Positions 1 through 13,532 are shown, counted from the stretch's first letter. The stretch: 64,000 nucleotides of DNA from Erigeron canadensis (GCF_010389155.1 NC_057761.1:47664213-47728212); one strand, 5' to 3'. Made by a program: numbers and translations. The notes: a model not told the origin generated them from the letters alone.

Positions 1-2
1 TT

Positions 3-110
3 GGGATAAATGGTGAACCTTGTTCGTTCTCTTTAAGCTCATACACGGAAACTTTACTTTTGCTGGATCAGTTGGATGGGCAATTTGTAAAGTGCCAATT
101 GCAGTTATAG
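3..110 (+). CDS. Possible C-terminal exon of a gene starting left of the window
   Basis: An open frame runs from the window edge to a TAG at 108-110 and would encode about 35 residues ending LLLLDQLDGQFVKCQLQL. The stretch is less AT-rich than what follows and reads like the last exon of a plus-strand gene. I do not recognise the family. An open frame this short can occur by chance, so this is a weak call. Confidence 0.2.
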   Translation, partial: GINGEPCSFSLSSYTETLLLLDQLDGQFVKCQLQL

Positions 111-2246
111 CCTTTACGTCGTCATGTATCAGCTCATGAGCTCAAGTCATTAGAAAGGTACGTATATTCGTCATATTTTGTTCCATTTTCCTAGTACAAC
201 TTTTTAGTTTTTTCAGTTAATTTGAATGAAAATCCCGTAAATCTGTTTTTAGAGTTAATCGCTACATATGCCATCTGAGTGCATCAGCTTTTCCTTTCAA
301 AAGAATATGACCTTATTTTGCTATTGCATGCCTTGTTGCAAGTTTAGTGCAGCTATGCATTTACAAGTGTATATGATTAATATGATATAGATTCAAACGA
401 CCATGGAGTATGCAAGGTTAGTTCTGTTACCGGAATCAGTTTCTGTAGAGGGGATATCGAACACAAAAGAACTATTGGTGGCAGAGAAAAACAAAGGATG
501 AAAAGGAGCATAAGAGTTTTCACTGTTTATGATTGAAGCATAATGAATGCTGTTTATGTTATATCGGAACAGAATGTTATTGTTACTTTGGCGCGTTCCT
601 ATCATTATCATATGTCAGTCAATTTAAATTGTGGAACTAGGTTAAAAATAAATTCTAGTTGTGAATTTGATCAGCTGTTATGTAGAGCTGGACGTAAGTA
701 GCTGGTTCATTGTTAACAGACTAGTGTTGGGCTTTGGTTTCTGGCTTTGTGTTAGCAGTGACTGTAGGTTCATAGGTATGGCCATATACTCATATTGGGT
801 AATCCTCAGATTTTTGTTTGTTGGTTCTTAGTATCTTTTGAGCTGAGTGGGCAGAGCTTCATATTAGGTTTTATACAATCACTTTGGCCATTGTGTTATT
901 TGTGTTCATGTTTCATAGAATATCGGATTTTCTACATTCCCCTGCTTTATCTCAAGCGAGCCATTTTCAACTTAATTACGGGCTAAAAGGTAGTGCATAT
1001 TAAATGTGTAAAGTGTCATTAATAGCAGATGAATAGGGCCCTTTGGGTTGCTGGTCTTAATATTTTGTCTGTTGTGGGTAGAGTGTTATTGTTGCTGTTA
1101 GGCTAATGCAAATTGACATACCAACTAACTAACAAAATAGATGGATTATAATTCCCAAGAGAGTAGTTTCAAAAAACATGCTTTTTTGGGTTTTAGTTCT
1201 TGAAGTGTTCGACCCGATGTTTAAAACAACTGTTGTTGGTTTTGGGGTCTGTCTGGTTACTTGTGACCCTAAACCTGTCAAGATTATGTGCAGCAGGTCT
1301 AACATCTCTTGGGAAGTTGAAATATCCACATAAAACTCTGGGAATTGGTGGACTAAATCTACTAATATACCTTGCGGTTTGGTTAATGTCACATGGTCTC
1401 ACATAGCCATGGGCAGGTTTATGTATTGGCCTGCTTATAAGATATGTATATGTACCTCATAACTTGATTATGTCGTTTGATCTGACTAGTGAAGAATTTG
1501 TAGTAGTAGAACTCCCAGGAAATATAGCAAACCAGCCTCCCATAACTTTTTCTCTCTCTAAGTTAAAGTAGCCTCTTGTTGTGGTGTGATTCTCTACGAA
1601 TTCTTGAAGCAAGTTTTTCCAATATGGGTCATGAATAATGGTGTTCCTACAAAGCTATACACCATCTATCATCCAAATGCATCAGTAAAGAAAGTGTTGG
1701 AATTCAGGAATAGCGGTGCATTGAAATGGATATGGATGATAATGGTAAAAGCTATTATGTGGTACCCTTTCGGTTTTTGAACCCGAATCAGGACAAACCA
1801 GTGAGATTAGGGTTACTGGAACACAAGACTCATTCTTTGTAAGTTCTTAAATGAAAACATTACTTTTACTTGGCCACTGAGGTACTGGTATTCTTTTTTC
1901 ACATTAAACGAGCAGCAAAGTTATTGACAAAGTAATTTACTGAGATTCAAATTTAAGCAATAGATGATCAGTGTCACTGTGATCATGGGTTGAAAACTGG
2001 TCCGGTCTAGCCCAATTGTGGCCCAAACTCACCGAGAAACCAAATGCACTATTAACATTTGACCCGTAGACAAACCCATGTAAAACCGGTTTGAGCAGGC
2101 TTTAGAATCCATAAGAATATGATTACGTACACATAGTTGACAAGGGACATATGGTGCTATCAAGAACATAATTCTGTTTCACTTTATTTTCATGATGACT
2201 TTATTCTTAAAAAGCTAGTACTCCACTATGAGATTATTCCACAAAC
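111..2246. other. Intergenic, no supported gene
   Basis: The reading frames here are short and without family resemblance. Around 1990-2100 there is a degenerate stretch rich in GGTCC, GACCCG and AACCCATG words. It resembles decayed copies of the GGGTGG-type non-autonomous elements seen elsewhere in the window. Nothing else stands out. Confidence 0.5.
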
Positions 2247-2256
2247 TATATATAAA
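2247..2256 (+). promoter_or_regulatory. TATA box of the glutaredoxin gene
   Basis: CTATATATAAAA lies about 130 bases upstream of the glutaredoxin ATG, which suits a TATA box with a leader of roughly 100 bases. A second TATATATAA at about 2322-2332 is too close to the ATG for a normal leader but could be used. Assignment rests on sequence and position only. Confidence 0.5.
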
Positions 2257-2383
2257 ATGAACTCATAACCAAGGTTTTCTTCATCTCAACCTAAGACCAA
2301 ACAATTATCAACTCAATCCTTTTATATATAATTAAATTCTCACAAAAAATTTTGTAGAACCAAAATTAAATCTAACAGTCAAA

Positions 2384-2704
2384 ATGGACATGGTGATGAG
2401 AATGGTGTCCGAGTGGCCATTGGTGATATTCAGTAGGAGTTCATGTTGTATGTCTCACTCAATTAAGAGTCTGTTTTATGAGATTGGAGTAAACCCGACG
2501 GTGTATGAGCTAGATGAGATCCCCAAAGGTCATGAAATCGAGCAAAGCCTTTTAAGGCGTGGGCGAAACCCCCCTGCAGTATTCATAGGAGGTGAATACG
2601 TTGGTGGTGCTCATAAGATTATTAGCCTTCACCTGCAACAGTCTCTACAACCTATGCTTGTAAATGCAGGAGCCCTGGTGGAGGAGCCAGCTGCTGTTGA
2701 CTAA
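2384..2704 (+). CDS. CC-type (ROXY class) glutaredoxin, active site CCMS
   Basis: A 106-residue intronless protein that starts MDMVMRM, as land-plant CC-type glutaredoxins usually do. The active site CCMS is at residues 21-24. The conserved [12 protein letters not shown] stretch with the cis-proline follows, then the final helix. Family knowledge: these small nucleocytoplasmic proteins bind glutathione and act with TGA bZIP factors in development, nitrate and stress signalling. The CCMS site places it with the Arabidopsis GRXS3/4/5/7/8-like group. It ends LVEEPAAVD, so the ALWL/AIWL-type tail used for TGA repression by ROXY1 relatives is absent. The usual V before PAVF is a proline here (PPAVF). 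The gene stands alone, is intronless as is common in the class, and has a TATA box upstream. The family call is secure; the orthologue is not decided. Confidence 0.93.
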   Translation: MDMVMRMVSEWPLVIFSRSSCCMSHSIKSLFYEIGVNPTVYELDEIPKGHEIEQSLLRRGRNPPAVFIGGEYVGGAHKIISLHLQQSLQPMLVNAGALVEEPAAVD

Positions 2705-5700
2705 TTAATAGTCTACTTAATTATTGTTTGTCATTTGATATATTAGTACCCTTAGTTGCATGTGTATGTTTGATTTGTTTCTCGTTAATTTGGCCTTTTC
2801 ATGTTCTTTTTGGATCTGATTGCATGGGATTACTTGATTGTGTTTATTTCTTATAGTTTATGGCACAAGTTATAAAAAAGGAACTTAATATATAAGTTGG
2901 TACACTCAAAGTAACCAGACCAATCTTCAATATGGTATAGAAAAAGGGACTAAAAGACTATCGAAGAGATAATTAGGTTATTCGGGTTCATTTGAGAATA
3001 ATATTAATCGTATTCCATCTTTTTGCTTACAATCACTCTCTAGAATCAAATTATGTTATAGTTATATATATGGTTATGATGATTAAATTCTTTATCTACA
3101 TTTGCTACAAAAGAATCTTTTATTTAGTTTATATTTTAGCTTAAGAATTACCAAATCAATGATCATTTAGAACTGTAATATTTATTCTTTTTTTTTTCTA
3201 ATTTATTGTTCATGTATCTTTTTTATTAGGCAACTTTGAATTTGTAAGTTGGATATTGCGCCTGAGGGTGGGAAGTGGGAAGTGGGAACTGGGAAGTTTG
3301 TTGATGTATAGGATTTTTAAAAAATGATTTCACATGAAATGCTCTCAAAATTCATTAATGTGATAGTACTCACTTTTGAGAAAGAAATATTCCTTGCATT
3401 GGATACGCAGATGATTCTACAATTATGCATGCTTGGCAGTTTGGCATCACAAAATGATAGAAATAAAAAGAATCATTTGATACCGACACAAGTTTGATAA
3501 TGTTTTTCTTTTTCTTGTATACATAGTTTAAGGGCGTTACTAACGGAAGGCAACAAGGTCATAGGGAGTGAGACGTTAGATGACCTTGGGACGCCCTAAA
3601 AATGCATGTAACACAACCATAACGTTTGTTACATTGTCCCCTGGAGTTATGGGCAAAAAAAATCCCTCCGTCCATTTTTGAATGCACCCTATTTCTTTGA
3701 TCACACACACTGCAAGGGTATATTTGCTTTTTCTAGTGGACTTTTTTTTTTCTTTTAAACTTTTAGCTATATTAAATTTGGAGATTACGAGGACCTCTTA
3801 CTCCAAGGGGGGAACCACACTTTTTTTCATAACTCCACATGTCATGATGTTGTGACTTATGAGTTTGAAGGTTATGGGAATCTCTCACTCCCTTTGGCTA
3901 AGGCTAAGAGGAGTAAGGCCTTATGAGGAAACCCCTTATAGGAGCATCTCTTGACAAGTGATAATCCATTCATCAAGGGGTTTTCTTCCATAACATGGAG
4001 CAAGGCCTTAAAAAAGAATGCCCTTTTTGTAAGTCAAGTTTGTATTTAATTACTTTGGAGGTGACCATTCCATGTGGGTCAAGCTGGACAACGTTCAGCT
4101 TTTTCTTCACATAGCAAGCGTCCATTTTCTCACGCCCCAACCTATTTTTTGACATGAAACGCCCCTCGGGGCAATGTTCCGGGGCGTTCCAACGCACAAA
4201 AAGTGAAATTTAATGTCTTGCTCCCGTTAAGAGTTGAAAATTTAAATTTTTTATAGTTTTTTAAATTTCTTAAAATTTTTAAATTTTTTATGGACTTTTT
4301 AGGTTTTGTTTTGTTTTGAATCTTTTTTTACATATATTTCGTTAATTTTTTTATGATACCTTCCATGTCAAATAGTTATATGCATACATGGCAAGAATTT
4401 TTTCTTTTTTTTCAGGGAAAAAAAAACAACTTGTTTCACTTTCTAAATTCGACATGAAAACATTAAACTTACGGTTAAGGTTACGCTGCTCACGTTCAAA
4501 AAAATATTGTTTAGTATATTTTGTTGTTATCAACAAGTAATTTTATTTTATTTCAGCAGTATATTTTTGGATCCTTTGGCATCAAAAAGAAAGTCAAAGT
4601 CAAAAATAAAATTAGAAAAAAATAAAACTTAAAAAATACTGTAAAGATTAAGAAGACTACAAGGTTTAAAAAAAAAAATTAGTATTGATTTTTATATGAG
4701 ATTGTATAATTTGCTACATGTACATCATTAACTAACTAGTACTGTATATTATTGTATCCGATATACTTGAGAAAGGTCAAATGTTGTGATTACCATCTAC
4801 AGTAAAAATGTGCAATCAATTAAGGTGATAATGTTATCATAAATAGGTTGTTAAATTGTTCATAAAATAATGAGATTGATACATGTTAAAATATGGAATT
4901 AACAGTCGTTGTGAATTTACACCATATGGGATCGATTATTAACAAACACAAAAGAAATTAGGCACTCTAACAAAACCAAACCAAAACGGGCCTTTTCGGC
5001 TCAACCATGGAACACGTACATGCCATTATGAAAGGTAACTTGATCACTAATCAACTTCATTATATAAATATGAACTTATATGAGCCAAATGATAACAAAG
5101 AGATCATTCACATGGGATCGATTATATATGTTTTCAAAGAAAAGTAAAAGCTTTACATCTAATTAACTTCCACACCACATTCATCCACGAATGCAAATCA
5201 TTATACTTACATAAATTAAACCACCCTACACACCACGCAAAGAGAACATGCTACTCTACATATATACAGACTAATATTAATAATTAAAAATAAGGAAGAT
5301 GAAAGAGAGTGAAGAAACATATATCATATTCTATAATAGTTAATATATTTGCTCAAATTCTTTGTAATATAAGCATGTATATTCTTTTTCTATTTCATGG
5401 CCACACACATGTCATGATGTATTTTGTAAGAAAAATGTTTTTATAATTGTTTTTGTAACACTAGCATTTATTTATTCTACAAGTTAGAGTTGATGTTTAA
5501 AAGTTATAATTATAATAACTAACAACAACAACAAAGGATATGAGTTTATTCTCTTTTCGTTTTCTAGCTTTGGGAAACTTTCTAAGGATATGATCACCTT
5601 GTTCAAGCAAATTCTAAAATTATTTGTGGCTAAAGACATTAAAGCACGTGTTGCTGCTCATATATATTTAGTAGGATTAGTTTTTGTTAGAGTTAAAAAA

Positions 5701-5917
5701 GTAAGAGCGAAGATAACATCTCAGATTCTTGGTTATGTATCAATTCTTCTAAATTTTATCAATTTCTATAGAAATGATGTTTTATAATAAATAATTAAAT
5801 TAAAAAAAAATAAAATTGAATGACAATAATATAATAAGGATGAAAATAGTAGTAGTAGAATAAGGATGAAAGGCCTCCTTATCTCTTTCCATTTCAGCCA
5901 GTAGTTTTAAAACCTCT
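2705..5917. other. Intergenic, AT-rich, with a degenerate repeat at about 3530-4200
   Basis: No supported gene. At about 3533-3590 and 4150-4200 there are locally GC-rich blocks with related words (GGGCGTTACTAACGG and GGGGCGTTCCAACGC). The sequence between is TE-like and has no coding potential. It may be a decayed DNA transposon, but clean inverted ends and a target duplication were not found. The rest is low-complexity AT sequence. Confidence 0.4.
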
Positions 5918-5928
5918 AAATATATACC
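5918..5928 (+). promoter_or_regulatory. Probable TATA box
   Basis: AAATATATACC sits about 57 bases upstream of the ATG at 5985. This predicts a leader of about 25-30 bases, which is short but possible. Position and sequence are the only evidence. Confidence 0.4.
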
Positions 5929-5984
5929 TTGTTTATTATTAACACAACAACAAACAAACTCACATATGAAACTTCAACAACAAA

Positions 5985-8900
5985 ATGCTTCCTAATGAAT
6001 CTGCAGCCATGACTTTTGATCTTCCACAAGAACTCGTTGATCAACTCCCTTCCGACCCCTTCGAACAGCTCGATATTGCTCGAAAAATCACTTCCATTGC
6101 TCTCTTTTCTCGCATTTCAGCTCTAGAATCTGAATCATCACTCCTACGTGACCAGCTTGCTGAAAAAGACCTGGTTGTCGATGACTTAATGAATCAGATT
6201 GAATCTCTTAATGTTTCTTTATCAGATGCTCTTGATAAACTTTCCCGCGCTGATCAACAGAAAGTTAGTTATTTTAGTTAGTTAATTACTAATTATATGT
6301 TTCCTTGAATTATGTTTTTTTGAATGTTTGTTATTGTTGTTGTTATGTGATAATTAAATGTTGTTTTTTTAAGGAAACTTTGTCAAACGAGAATGTGAAG
6401 TTATCGGAACAAGTAAAGAAGCTAAATCGCGATGTTGCTAAGGTAACTATAATGTTTTTATCTAATTTGTTGATATGAAATGAAGTATTGGAGTTTGTTT
6501 GTATTGTTCTGTATATCTCATAAGGACATTGATAAGTTTGATTGCAAATATAATCCTAGATTTATCATTCACAGTTTTTTGATAACCGAATCACTATTTC
6601 TACTGAATCACTTATTACTACTTAGATTGTCAAGTGAGTATTCTTAATCGTTTGACTATTGCAGTTGGAGAGCTTCAGAAAGACGCTCATGATGTCGCTG
6701 CAAGATGAAGACGGAAGCTCTGTGAGTTACTCTTATTGAGAATCGGAAAAATATAATGATTAGTGTTATGTTTAAGGTCTACTTTTTGTTGCATATATAT
6801 GTGGAATAAGAACATAGCAAGCATACTTTGAACTCCAGACGCTAACAAATTTTGATAAATTTTGAACATAGCAACCATATATAGAATTTACTTTCACTAT
6901 TAGATACATTTCTGCAGGGGATCCCATAGATTTCAAAGACCCTGTGCTATGGATAAACAGTATGCCCTTATTTTCAAGTAACTCAAAACCTAACATCAAA
7001 CCAATATTGTAAGCTTTTTTTCTAATTGTATATCTCATCCCTCGTTCTTAACTACACAAAACTTCTGCTTTTCATTGTAAAACATTGTTTGATATCCTTA
7101 AACATTCAACATTTAAGTACTACAAGTTTAGAAATTTGGGCTCCTAACAGAATAAGTGCCCTGTGGGCCTGTGGGGATGAGCACCTTGCATGTCATGCTA
7201 ATCCATCCATGATTTCTGAATGGCCTAACCATCTTGTGTATATTTATTGATATACATGACATATATGTATTTATAAGCTAAAACCAGCCAAGAATAACAG
7301 TAGTCAACAGGATACCAAAAGGCCGCTTATAACACTGACCCACATAGTCACATAACAGAAATGTAACTATAGTTGCTGATGTTGATCAATACTGCTGTTT
7401 GTATATTTTACAGTACAAGCTAACCTAACCTGCCCTGATTCATATTTTTGATGGGGTTTCAGCCCAGGGACACTCCAGTTGCTGCATCAGTTGTACCAGA
7501 CCATTCAAGCTTATCATCTCAGTCCATTAATGGTGGTTACTTAATTTTTTATTTCACCCTATATATCTATAGGCCAACTAGAAGCTTTGAATGATGAGAT
7601 TTTCTTTTTCATTAAAAGATGAGGAAATCCCACCGCCTACAATTGCTTCAACAATAACGAGTCAATCGTCAGATGTACAAAACTCCAATCAGGATGAGCC
7701 CGTGACAGAAGGTAAGCTTCATGGTTCATACTATAGCTTATTTCATTATTTCTAATAGCATGTTTCAACTACTTTAGCCGATTAATAGTATTTGAAGTTT
7801 ATTGTGTACTTAAGTTCCTCTATCAGCCTCAAGACCACCTCGTGTTTCACCGGGGTTGTTGTTAGCATCACAAACTAGTACCCCTCGGCTGACACCACCT
7901 GGATCACCTCCAAGCCTATCAGCATCTGGATCCCCAAAAAGGATATCTAAACCAGTTTCTCCAAGACGGCACTCAATTGCTATTGCAAGCTCAAGAAGCA
8001 TGTCTGATGACAGATCTTCTGTCTTCTCATCAGGAACTGCAAGCCCGTACAGCTCCATGTCAGGTATGGATTCTTGATCACAACATAATGAACTTTGAAA
8101 AAAGTTGCATCTTAAAAATAAGTAGCACCTTGCTTAAGCAATTTGCAATGACCTTTTTGACATAAAGACTGTCAAACACATTCAAAATGTCACCAAAAGG
8201 AAGTTTGTTTGATGGTTCATTTCAAAGTTCATGTCTAGGCAACATGTTTCCTTTGTTTCATATTTGTGTGTTAACCATCGTGCTTATTGTCCTTTATGCC
8301 AATGAAGTATGACACAGTTATGCTTGTTTCAGGCCGGACCCGAGTGGATGGTAAAGAGTTTTTCAGACAAGTGAGGTAAGATGCTTCCCTTGGAAATCTA
8401 ATGGTGAAAATAACATTGCCTAAGCAGGTTTTTATAATTAAATCTTAAATTTTCATACAATCATACACAGTTATAAAGTTCTACATTCTGATTTGAACCA
8501 TAAGACCAACTAAACTACGTTTTATGCATCTGATCACTTTTAAGCAACTTTCAGATTTATTCCCTATATTCCATGAAAATCACAACTTTTTTTTTCATCA
8601 CGTTGCCATTTAAGTTATTTTTAATAGTGTTCACAGTCCCAATTTCAATCCGTTTACTCATAAGTGATTATTTTATGGATAATGTTGATGTCTTTAATGA
8701 ATAAAGAATTAATATTAACATGAACACATAGCTTAGAAAGACATGGGTCAGATGGGTAAAAGAAATCAAAAGTAGCCTGAACTCTAACATAAGGATATGA
8801 AACCTTTTAATCTATTTATAAGACGAAAATAAGATTATCGTTGATGTATACAGAAATGAAAAAAAAAAACATTCCGGGTCATTCGAAACTGACCCACCCA

Positions 8901-9232
8901 TTTTTCCACCTTTACTGACATTGTTTTGACTACTCAACAAACATTTATCTGGTGTTCTGCATTCATCAGGGGCAGATTGTCATATGAGCAGTTTAGTGCT
9001 TTTTTAGCTAATGTGAAGGAATTAAACTCCCACAAGCAAACTAAGGAGGTATGTGTACATAAATTTTCTTGGATTAGTCCTCTCTTAAACTACCCCAAAT
9101 CGTTCAAACTTTTTTTCTTTTTTATTTGCTGTCTTTTAGGATACTTTGCAGAAGGCAGATGAGATCTTTGGGCCAGAAAACAAGGACCTATATGTTATTT
9201 TCGAGGGATTAATTTCTCGTAATGTTCATTAA
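5985..9232 (+). CDS. Homologue of Arabidopsis At4g15545 (coiled-coil, NAI1-interacting-protein-like)
   Basis: Nine exons join in frame: 5985-6263, 6374-6442, 6665-6721, 7463-7532, 7619-7711, 7827-8063, 8333-8375, 8970-9048, 9140-9232, for 339 residues. The N-terminus has the family signature DLPQELVDQLPSDPFEQLDI. Heptad-rich helices predicted to coil cover about residues 30-130. A Ser/Pro-rich disordered part (about 190-268) carries TPRLTPPGSPPSLSASGSPK and the basic PRRHSIAIASSRS stretch. A conserved C-terminal domain (269-339) holds GKEFFRQVRGRLSYEQF and a DIFGPENKDLY-like motif (here EIFGPENKDLY). Length agrees with the Arabidopsis protein as I recall it (about 337). Members have been described as NAI1-interacting proteins linked to ER-body or other ER-derived vesicles; I am sure of the family, less of the role. 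An in-frame ATG at residue 9 (MTFDLP) is an alternative start. Confidence 0.9.
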
Positions 9233-9591
9233 ATTGACTAGTTATGATTTTTGTTTCCCCCGTTTGTAATTTAATATAATTACTTTGGTCATTAGTGAAG
9301 TCATGATGTCTATGGAAAAACTTCCCATTCTCAAATTCAAATGTGAAAACGATGGAGGTAGTGATCAAGACATTCCTTCCGACATCAGCTTTAATTCAAA
9401 ACTTTTCAAGTCCTTACAAACTGTTAACAAATTAAATTTCAACTAGGTCTTGAGTTTGTTTCAAGGTCATTAGGCGAATACGTTGTTTTGGGCTTGAGAA
9501 GACATAAGCAATAAGTTTCTGTTTATACATTGCATTTGTTGATCGGCCAATTTGTATGTGAGATCAGTTCTATCTGGAGAATATTATTTAC

Positions 9592-9965
9592 AATTTGAGC
9601 AACTTTTGGCCCATCAGTTCTATTCAATTTTTTTTATCAAGTAATTTTGAATTGCAAGTTTCTAAACATAAACATTTAACCAAGAAAGTGAAGCAGATGT
9701 CTGAAACTCTGAAAGTATGTGTATTATACTGGTTAAGTTGTTTTGCTCGTAGAACACAGATACATAGTTGCTTGGCAGTAGAATATTTTTCCTGCGATTA
9801 ACTGATTATTCTTTATTGGGATATAATCCCTTATGCTCATTGACTCATAAAACTAATAAGAATTATATGATTTCGTATTAACTATGTTATACCTATGCAC
9901 CGTCTATTTCATTGGGAAGAAAACATGATTGAAGGAATCTATATAGAACTCATTACATTAAATGG
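9592..9965. repeat. Segment duplicated in intron 2 of the downstream RLCK gene
   Basis: This intergenic stretch, from a TTTGAGCAACTTTTGGCCCA start to about CTATATAGAACTCAT, matches 18865-19262 base for base over long blocks in the same order and orientation. Shared blocks include ATCAAGTAATTTTGAATT, GAAAGTGAAGCAGATGTCTG (one mismatch) and TATTTTTCCTG. It lies between the convergent At4g15545-like and DUF936 genes and has no coding potential. It may be a dispersed repeat or a copied intron fragment. Confidence 0.8.
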
Positions 9966-10182
9966 CCTAATGATATATATAAGATCTGATTCGATATGGC
10001 AAGAAAACTCACTTTCTTCTGCATGAACAATCCACATCTGAAACTAGCATTCCAGTCATACCTTTAAAACACAATTGGAAGGAAAAAACACACTAACAAA
10101 ATGCAATATCTTCTAGTAACAAATTTCCAAATTTATGAAAGCATCATAAATAATGTTAACGATGGAAACTAAATTTTCAGCA

Positions 10183-13100
10183 TCAGGACGAGTTGTCATA
10201 TGTGGTACCAACATGTTGAATGACAAACCTGTAAATTTTTCCTTTCAACCGGTCAACTGCTCCAGACAACACCTCATCTTGCTTTGAGATCATGCAATCC
10301 AACCAATCGTTCACTCGTTTAAGCTGCGATAAGATCATCTTAATGGGACCTACTTCTGAACTAGAAGGACTATTCTTATCAAAGACCTGAAAACCAGCAT
10401 CAAGCGACTCCTCAACAAACTTAAAGAACCATGTTTGCATTTCCTTTTGCAAATTCATTCCCAATACAAGATTCTCATTCATCCCGTGACCTTTCATCCA
10501 TGCCCCATTAACTGACATATTAGAAGAAGGAATCATCAAATGGTTTTTGATGGTTTCTGGTAAAGATTGTTTTTGAGAAAGGGTTTTCTTCTGGGGTTGA
10601 GATGGGGACGCGATTACTTGATTTGATAGGAGGGAAACAACCTCAAGGTCAGTGGCTAGCGCAGCTTCTACCCAAAGGGCGAGAGTTTTTGACTGGTCTG
10701 TTGGTGGTGCGTTATCATGAGTCATGCTGGGAATTTGGTTGCTAGTAGCTGATTCAGCTGCTGATATTGCTTTAACAGCGTCGTCATATACAGACATAAA
10801 CCTATCAATTGTTGGTAAAGGGTTTCCAACTTTTGACATTGAGCAGAGATTGGAGAACATGCTGCAAATAGAACAATACAATATTATCTCATCAATCTTA
10901 GCAACTTGTGACATAACTATCACATGAATCGTGAGGGTAGTATCATCTAACGACATTGTTACTTGTAAAAACTATGCTGTGAATAGCTCAAAAGTCACTC
11001 AAATTGTCGTTTTAATGTACAATAATATTCAAATACTCGAAATTCAAAACTACATACTTTTAAGAGTAGTTTGGTCAACCTGACTCGACCCATTTTGATC
11101 AAAGGAATTTTATATTTATTTTGCCTCTTTCATCATTGCACTTGGGAATGAATTGAAAAGGAGATCAGGTCCACCAGGATGAAATTAATATGGAAATACA
11201 ATATCCAAATAAAAACATCAAACTTGCACTTTGATAGAAAATCATCAATCAGGTCTAGTAATCAAATTTCAGTGTTACCTCAAACTCCTCAGAATAGCTT
11301 CAGTGGTAAGGGCCTCTTGCAAAGCTTCAGCTGCAGCAATGGCAGCCAGATTTCTCCTTTGCAAAGCATTCTGCAAATCAGTGAAAACGTTGATTATATA
11401 CTTCTAAAACCCAAATAAATTAGTGATTTGTGGATTGAACATCTACTTATGGAATAGTAATATGTTTTTATACCTGTCCAAGTCTTTTAATGTCTAAAGA
11501 CAAAGCATCTAGAGGCACACTACCATCAGTCCATTTCTTTTCATGAAGTGTGATTCCCAGAGCTGTAGTATTTGGTCTTTCAGGCAAGAGTGGAGTGTCA
11601 CCTGAGCTCGTTTGAACCTTTTCAACGTTTGGCAAATCATCTAGGTTAGGCGGCGATGAATGTGCATCACTTAAACGTCTAGAAAGTGCAGCCTGCAAAT
11701 AAATATGCCACCATATAAATACCTAAAAAATTCTTTGAATGAAACCTGTAAAAATGTTTTAAATCATACCTGAGTTTTCAAAATTGCTTGCAGATCGGGC
11801 TGGTTTTTTGTAAAATTCTTCTGTTTTGTTTCTGTAGGTGTTTCATCCCAGTTCTTCCTACTTGCTTTCGAGGAAGATCCAACTGACTTTGTGGAAGATC
11901 CATTGGACTTTGTGGAAGATCCAACTGACTTTGTGGAAGACCCGACAAGAGCGTCTGAAACTTTTGAAATCTCAGCTGCCAAAGTTGCCATCTTTTTCTT
12001 ATTACCAGAATCTGTTGCTGGAGAAACTTTAACTCCAGCAGACAACCGCCTTCCAGGAGACATTGACATTCTCCTTGAACTTGGAGTAACGGGTTTCCTC
12101 CCATTGGGAGAAGGCTGCCTATATCTTGAAGGCACAATAATGGATGGTTCTTTAGAAGACTTGCGATTCTCTTCTTTAGCCATAACTAGGCTAGGAACGA
12201 CACACTTTGAAGGCACTGGAGAAGATGACCTTTTCAGTTGTGCAGCCGGTGAAGGGTCCCTTTCCACCATGTTCTTTTTGCCTGCTGATATCGACCTTTG
12301 TGGCTTCATACCTGGGCTTGAAAACCTCTGAGAAGGCTTTTCCGAAGCCTTTGCTGATTCCTCAAAATTATTCACATTCTCTCTAGGTGCAAGTACTTGT
12401 CGGTTCCTACCCTGTTTACAATATACGAGTATTTAACACCCATTATCAGTTAGTGCCCCTCTCTTAATACTACTAAACATTACCAGTATAAAAGATATCA
12501 AAGAAGTCTTCAAAAATCAACATCTCTTAAACTTATTCTTTATATTTCCAAAACAAAAACTTTTTAAGAAAAGAATAAAACACATATATATTCTTTTAGA
12601 ACAACGAAAAACTCATAATTGACCGATCAAACAATTAACAAAAACACCATTACTTCAAACTATACATTATTCAGACAAACAAACCAACACCAAATGCACT
12701 CTTATCGATGTTTAATGGCAAATACAGCTTGTTTTCCAAAAATTTAGCAACAAATTTAGGTATTTATGTAGAATTCGGCAGCGTTTTAGCCTTCTTTAGT
12801 GCCTAATGTAACTTTTCAAAAGAATAGGTTGCAAATCTGCTCATTTATCATGATATAACACAAGAAAATCTATGTGTATGTTTTTTGTACAGATCTAGAC
12901 CTAAATTAACAATGATCTGACATAGGCATATAATACAAATTCGTATACATTCACATATATTATATAAATAAATAAATCGAGTCACATAAAAACAAAACCT
13001 AACCTCATTCTTAATATCTTTTGGTTGATTATCAAACTTCTTATTCGACAAATACGTAGCAATAGGATCACCCGAAGAATCACAATCGGAACCACTCTGA

Positions 13101-13498
13101 ATCACAAACTCCCTCTTACTAGTCGAGATCCGAGCAATAAGCATTTCAGGGGTTCCAACAAACGGATGACGGCCAGCAATCGGCCGAATCCCAGACACAC
13201 GAGGCACCGGAGTATCGAACTCAAACTTGTCGACATAGACAAACTGGCCAAGCTGTAACCGGTTCGTTAGAATAAGATCGGTGTCCTTATCAGAAAGAGA
13301 AACGTAAGTCGAGTTTAATGAATCGGAAAGGGAAATATAAAACCCGTGGTTTGGCCATAAGTCGTCTGACCCGGCTGCGAGACCGGGAACGATTCCGATG
13401 AGTTGAAGAAGAGGGGATCGGTGGTCGCCGGTGACTCGGGTGTTGGTGTTCATTGTTTGTAAAAGTTTTAATAGGATTCCGGGTGTTAAAGACGCCAT
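10183..13498 (-). CDS. DUF936 family protein
   Basis: Five exons on the minus strand join in frame: 13498-13004, 12411-11770, 11692-11474, 11370-11279, 10861-10183, for 708 residues. The first exon encodes the DUF936 N-terminal domain: [19 protein letters not shown], then [52 protein letters not shown]. The middle (about 166-380) is basic, Ser-rich and disordered with [18 protein letters not shown] words. The C-terminal third is helical and ends [20 protein letters not shown], a conserved family tail. Arabidopsis relatives include At1g08760, At1g23790 and At3g14170, of unknown biochemical role. Exon 2 (11880-11945) contains a short tandem repeat encoding SVGSSTKS units. The start is the ATG of MASLTPG; an ATG 15 bases upstream in the same frame (MIISN) is less like the family. 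Confidence 0.92.
11878..11948. repeat. In-frame 18-base tandem repeat in the DUF936 gene
   Basis: About three and a half copies of an 18-base unit (ACTTTGTGGAAGATCCA and close variants on the plus strand) encode [12 protein letters not shown] hexapeptide repeats in the disordered linker. The 18-base unit keeps frame, so copy-number change would not break the protein. Confidence 0.8.
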
Positions 13499-13532
13499 AT
13501 TGGAAATGATCAAAATTTGTTGTTGGGGGTTT

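Noticed and set aside
3533..4200. GC-rich blocks suggesting transposon ends
   Set aside because: The words GGGCGTTACTAACGG and GGGGCGTTCCAACGC are related but direct; boundaries cannot be set.
11778..12331. Long frames overlapping the DUF936 second exon on both strands
   Set aside because: They are shadows of the real exon; the minus-strand frame that joins its neighbours in phase is the gene.
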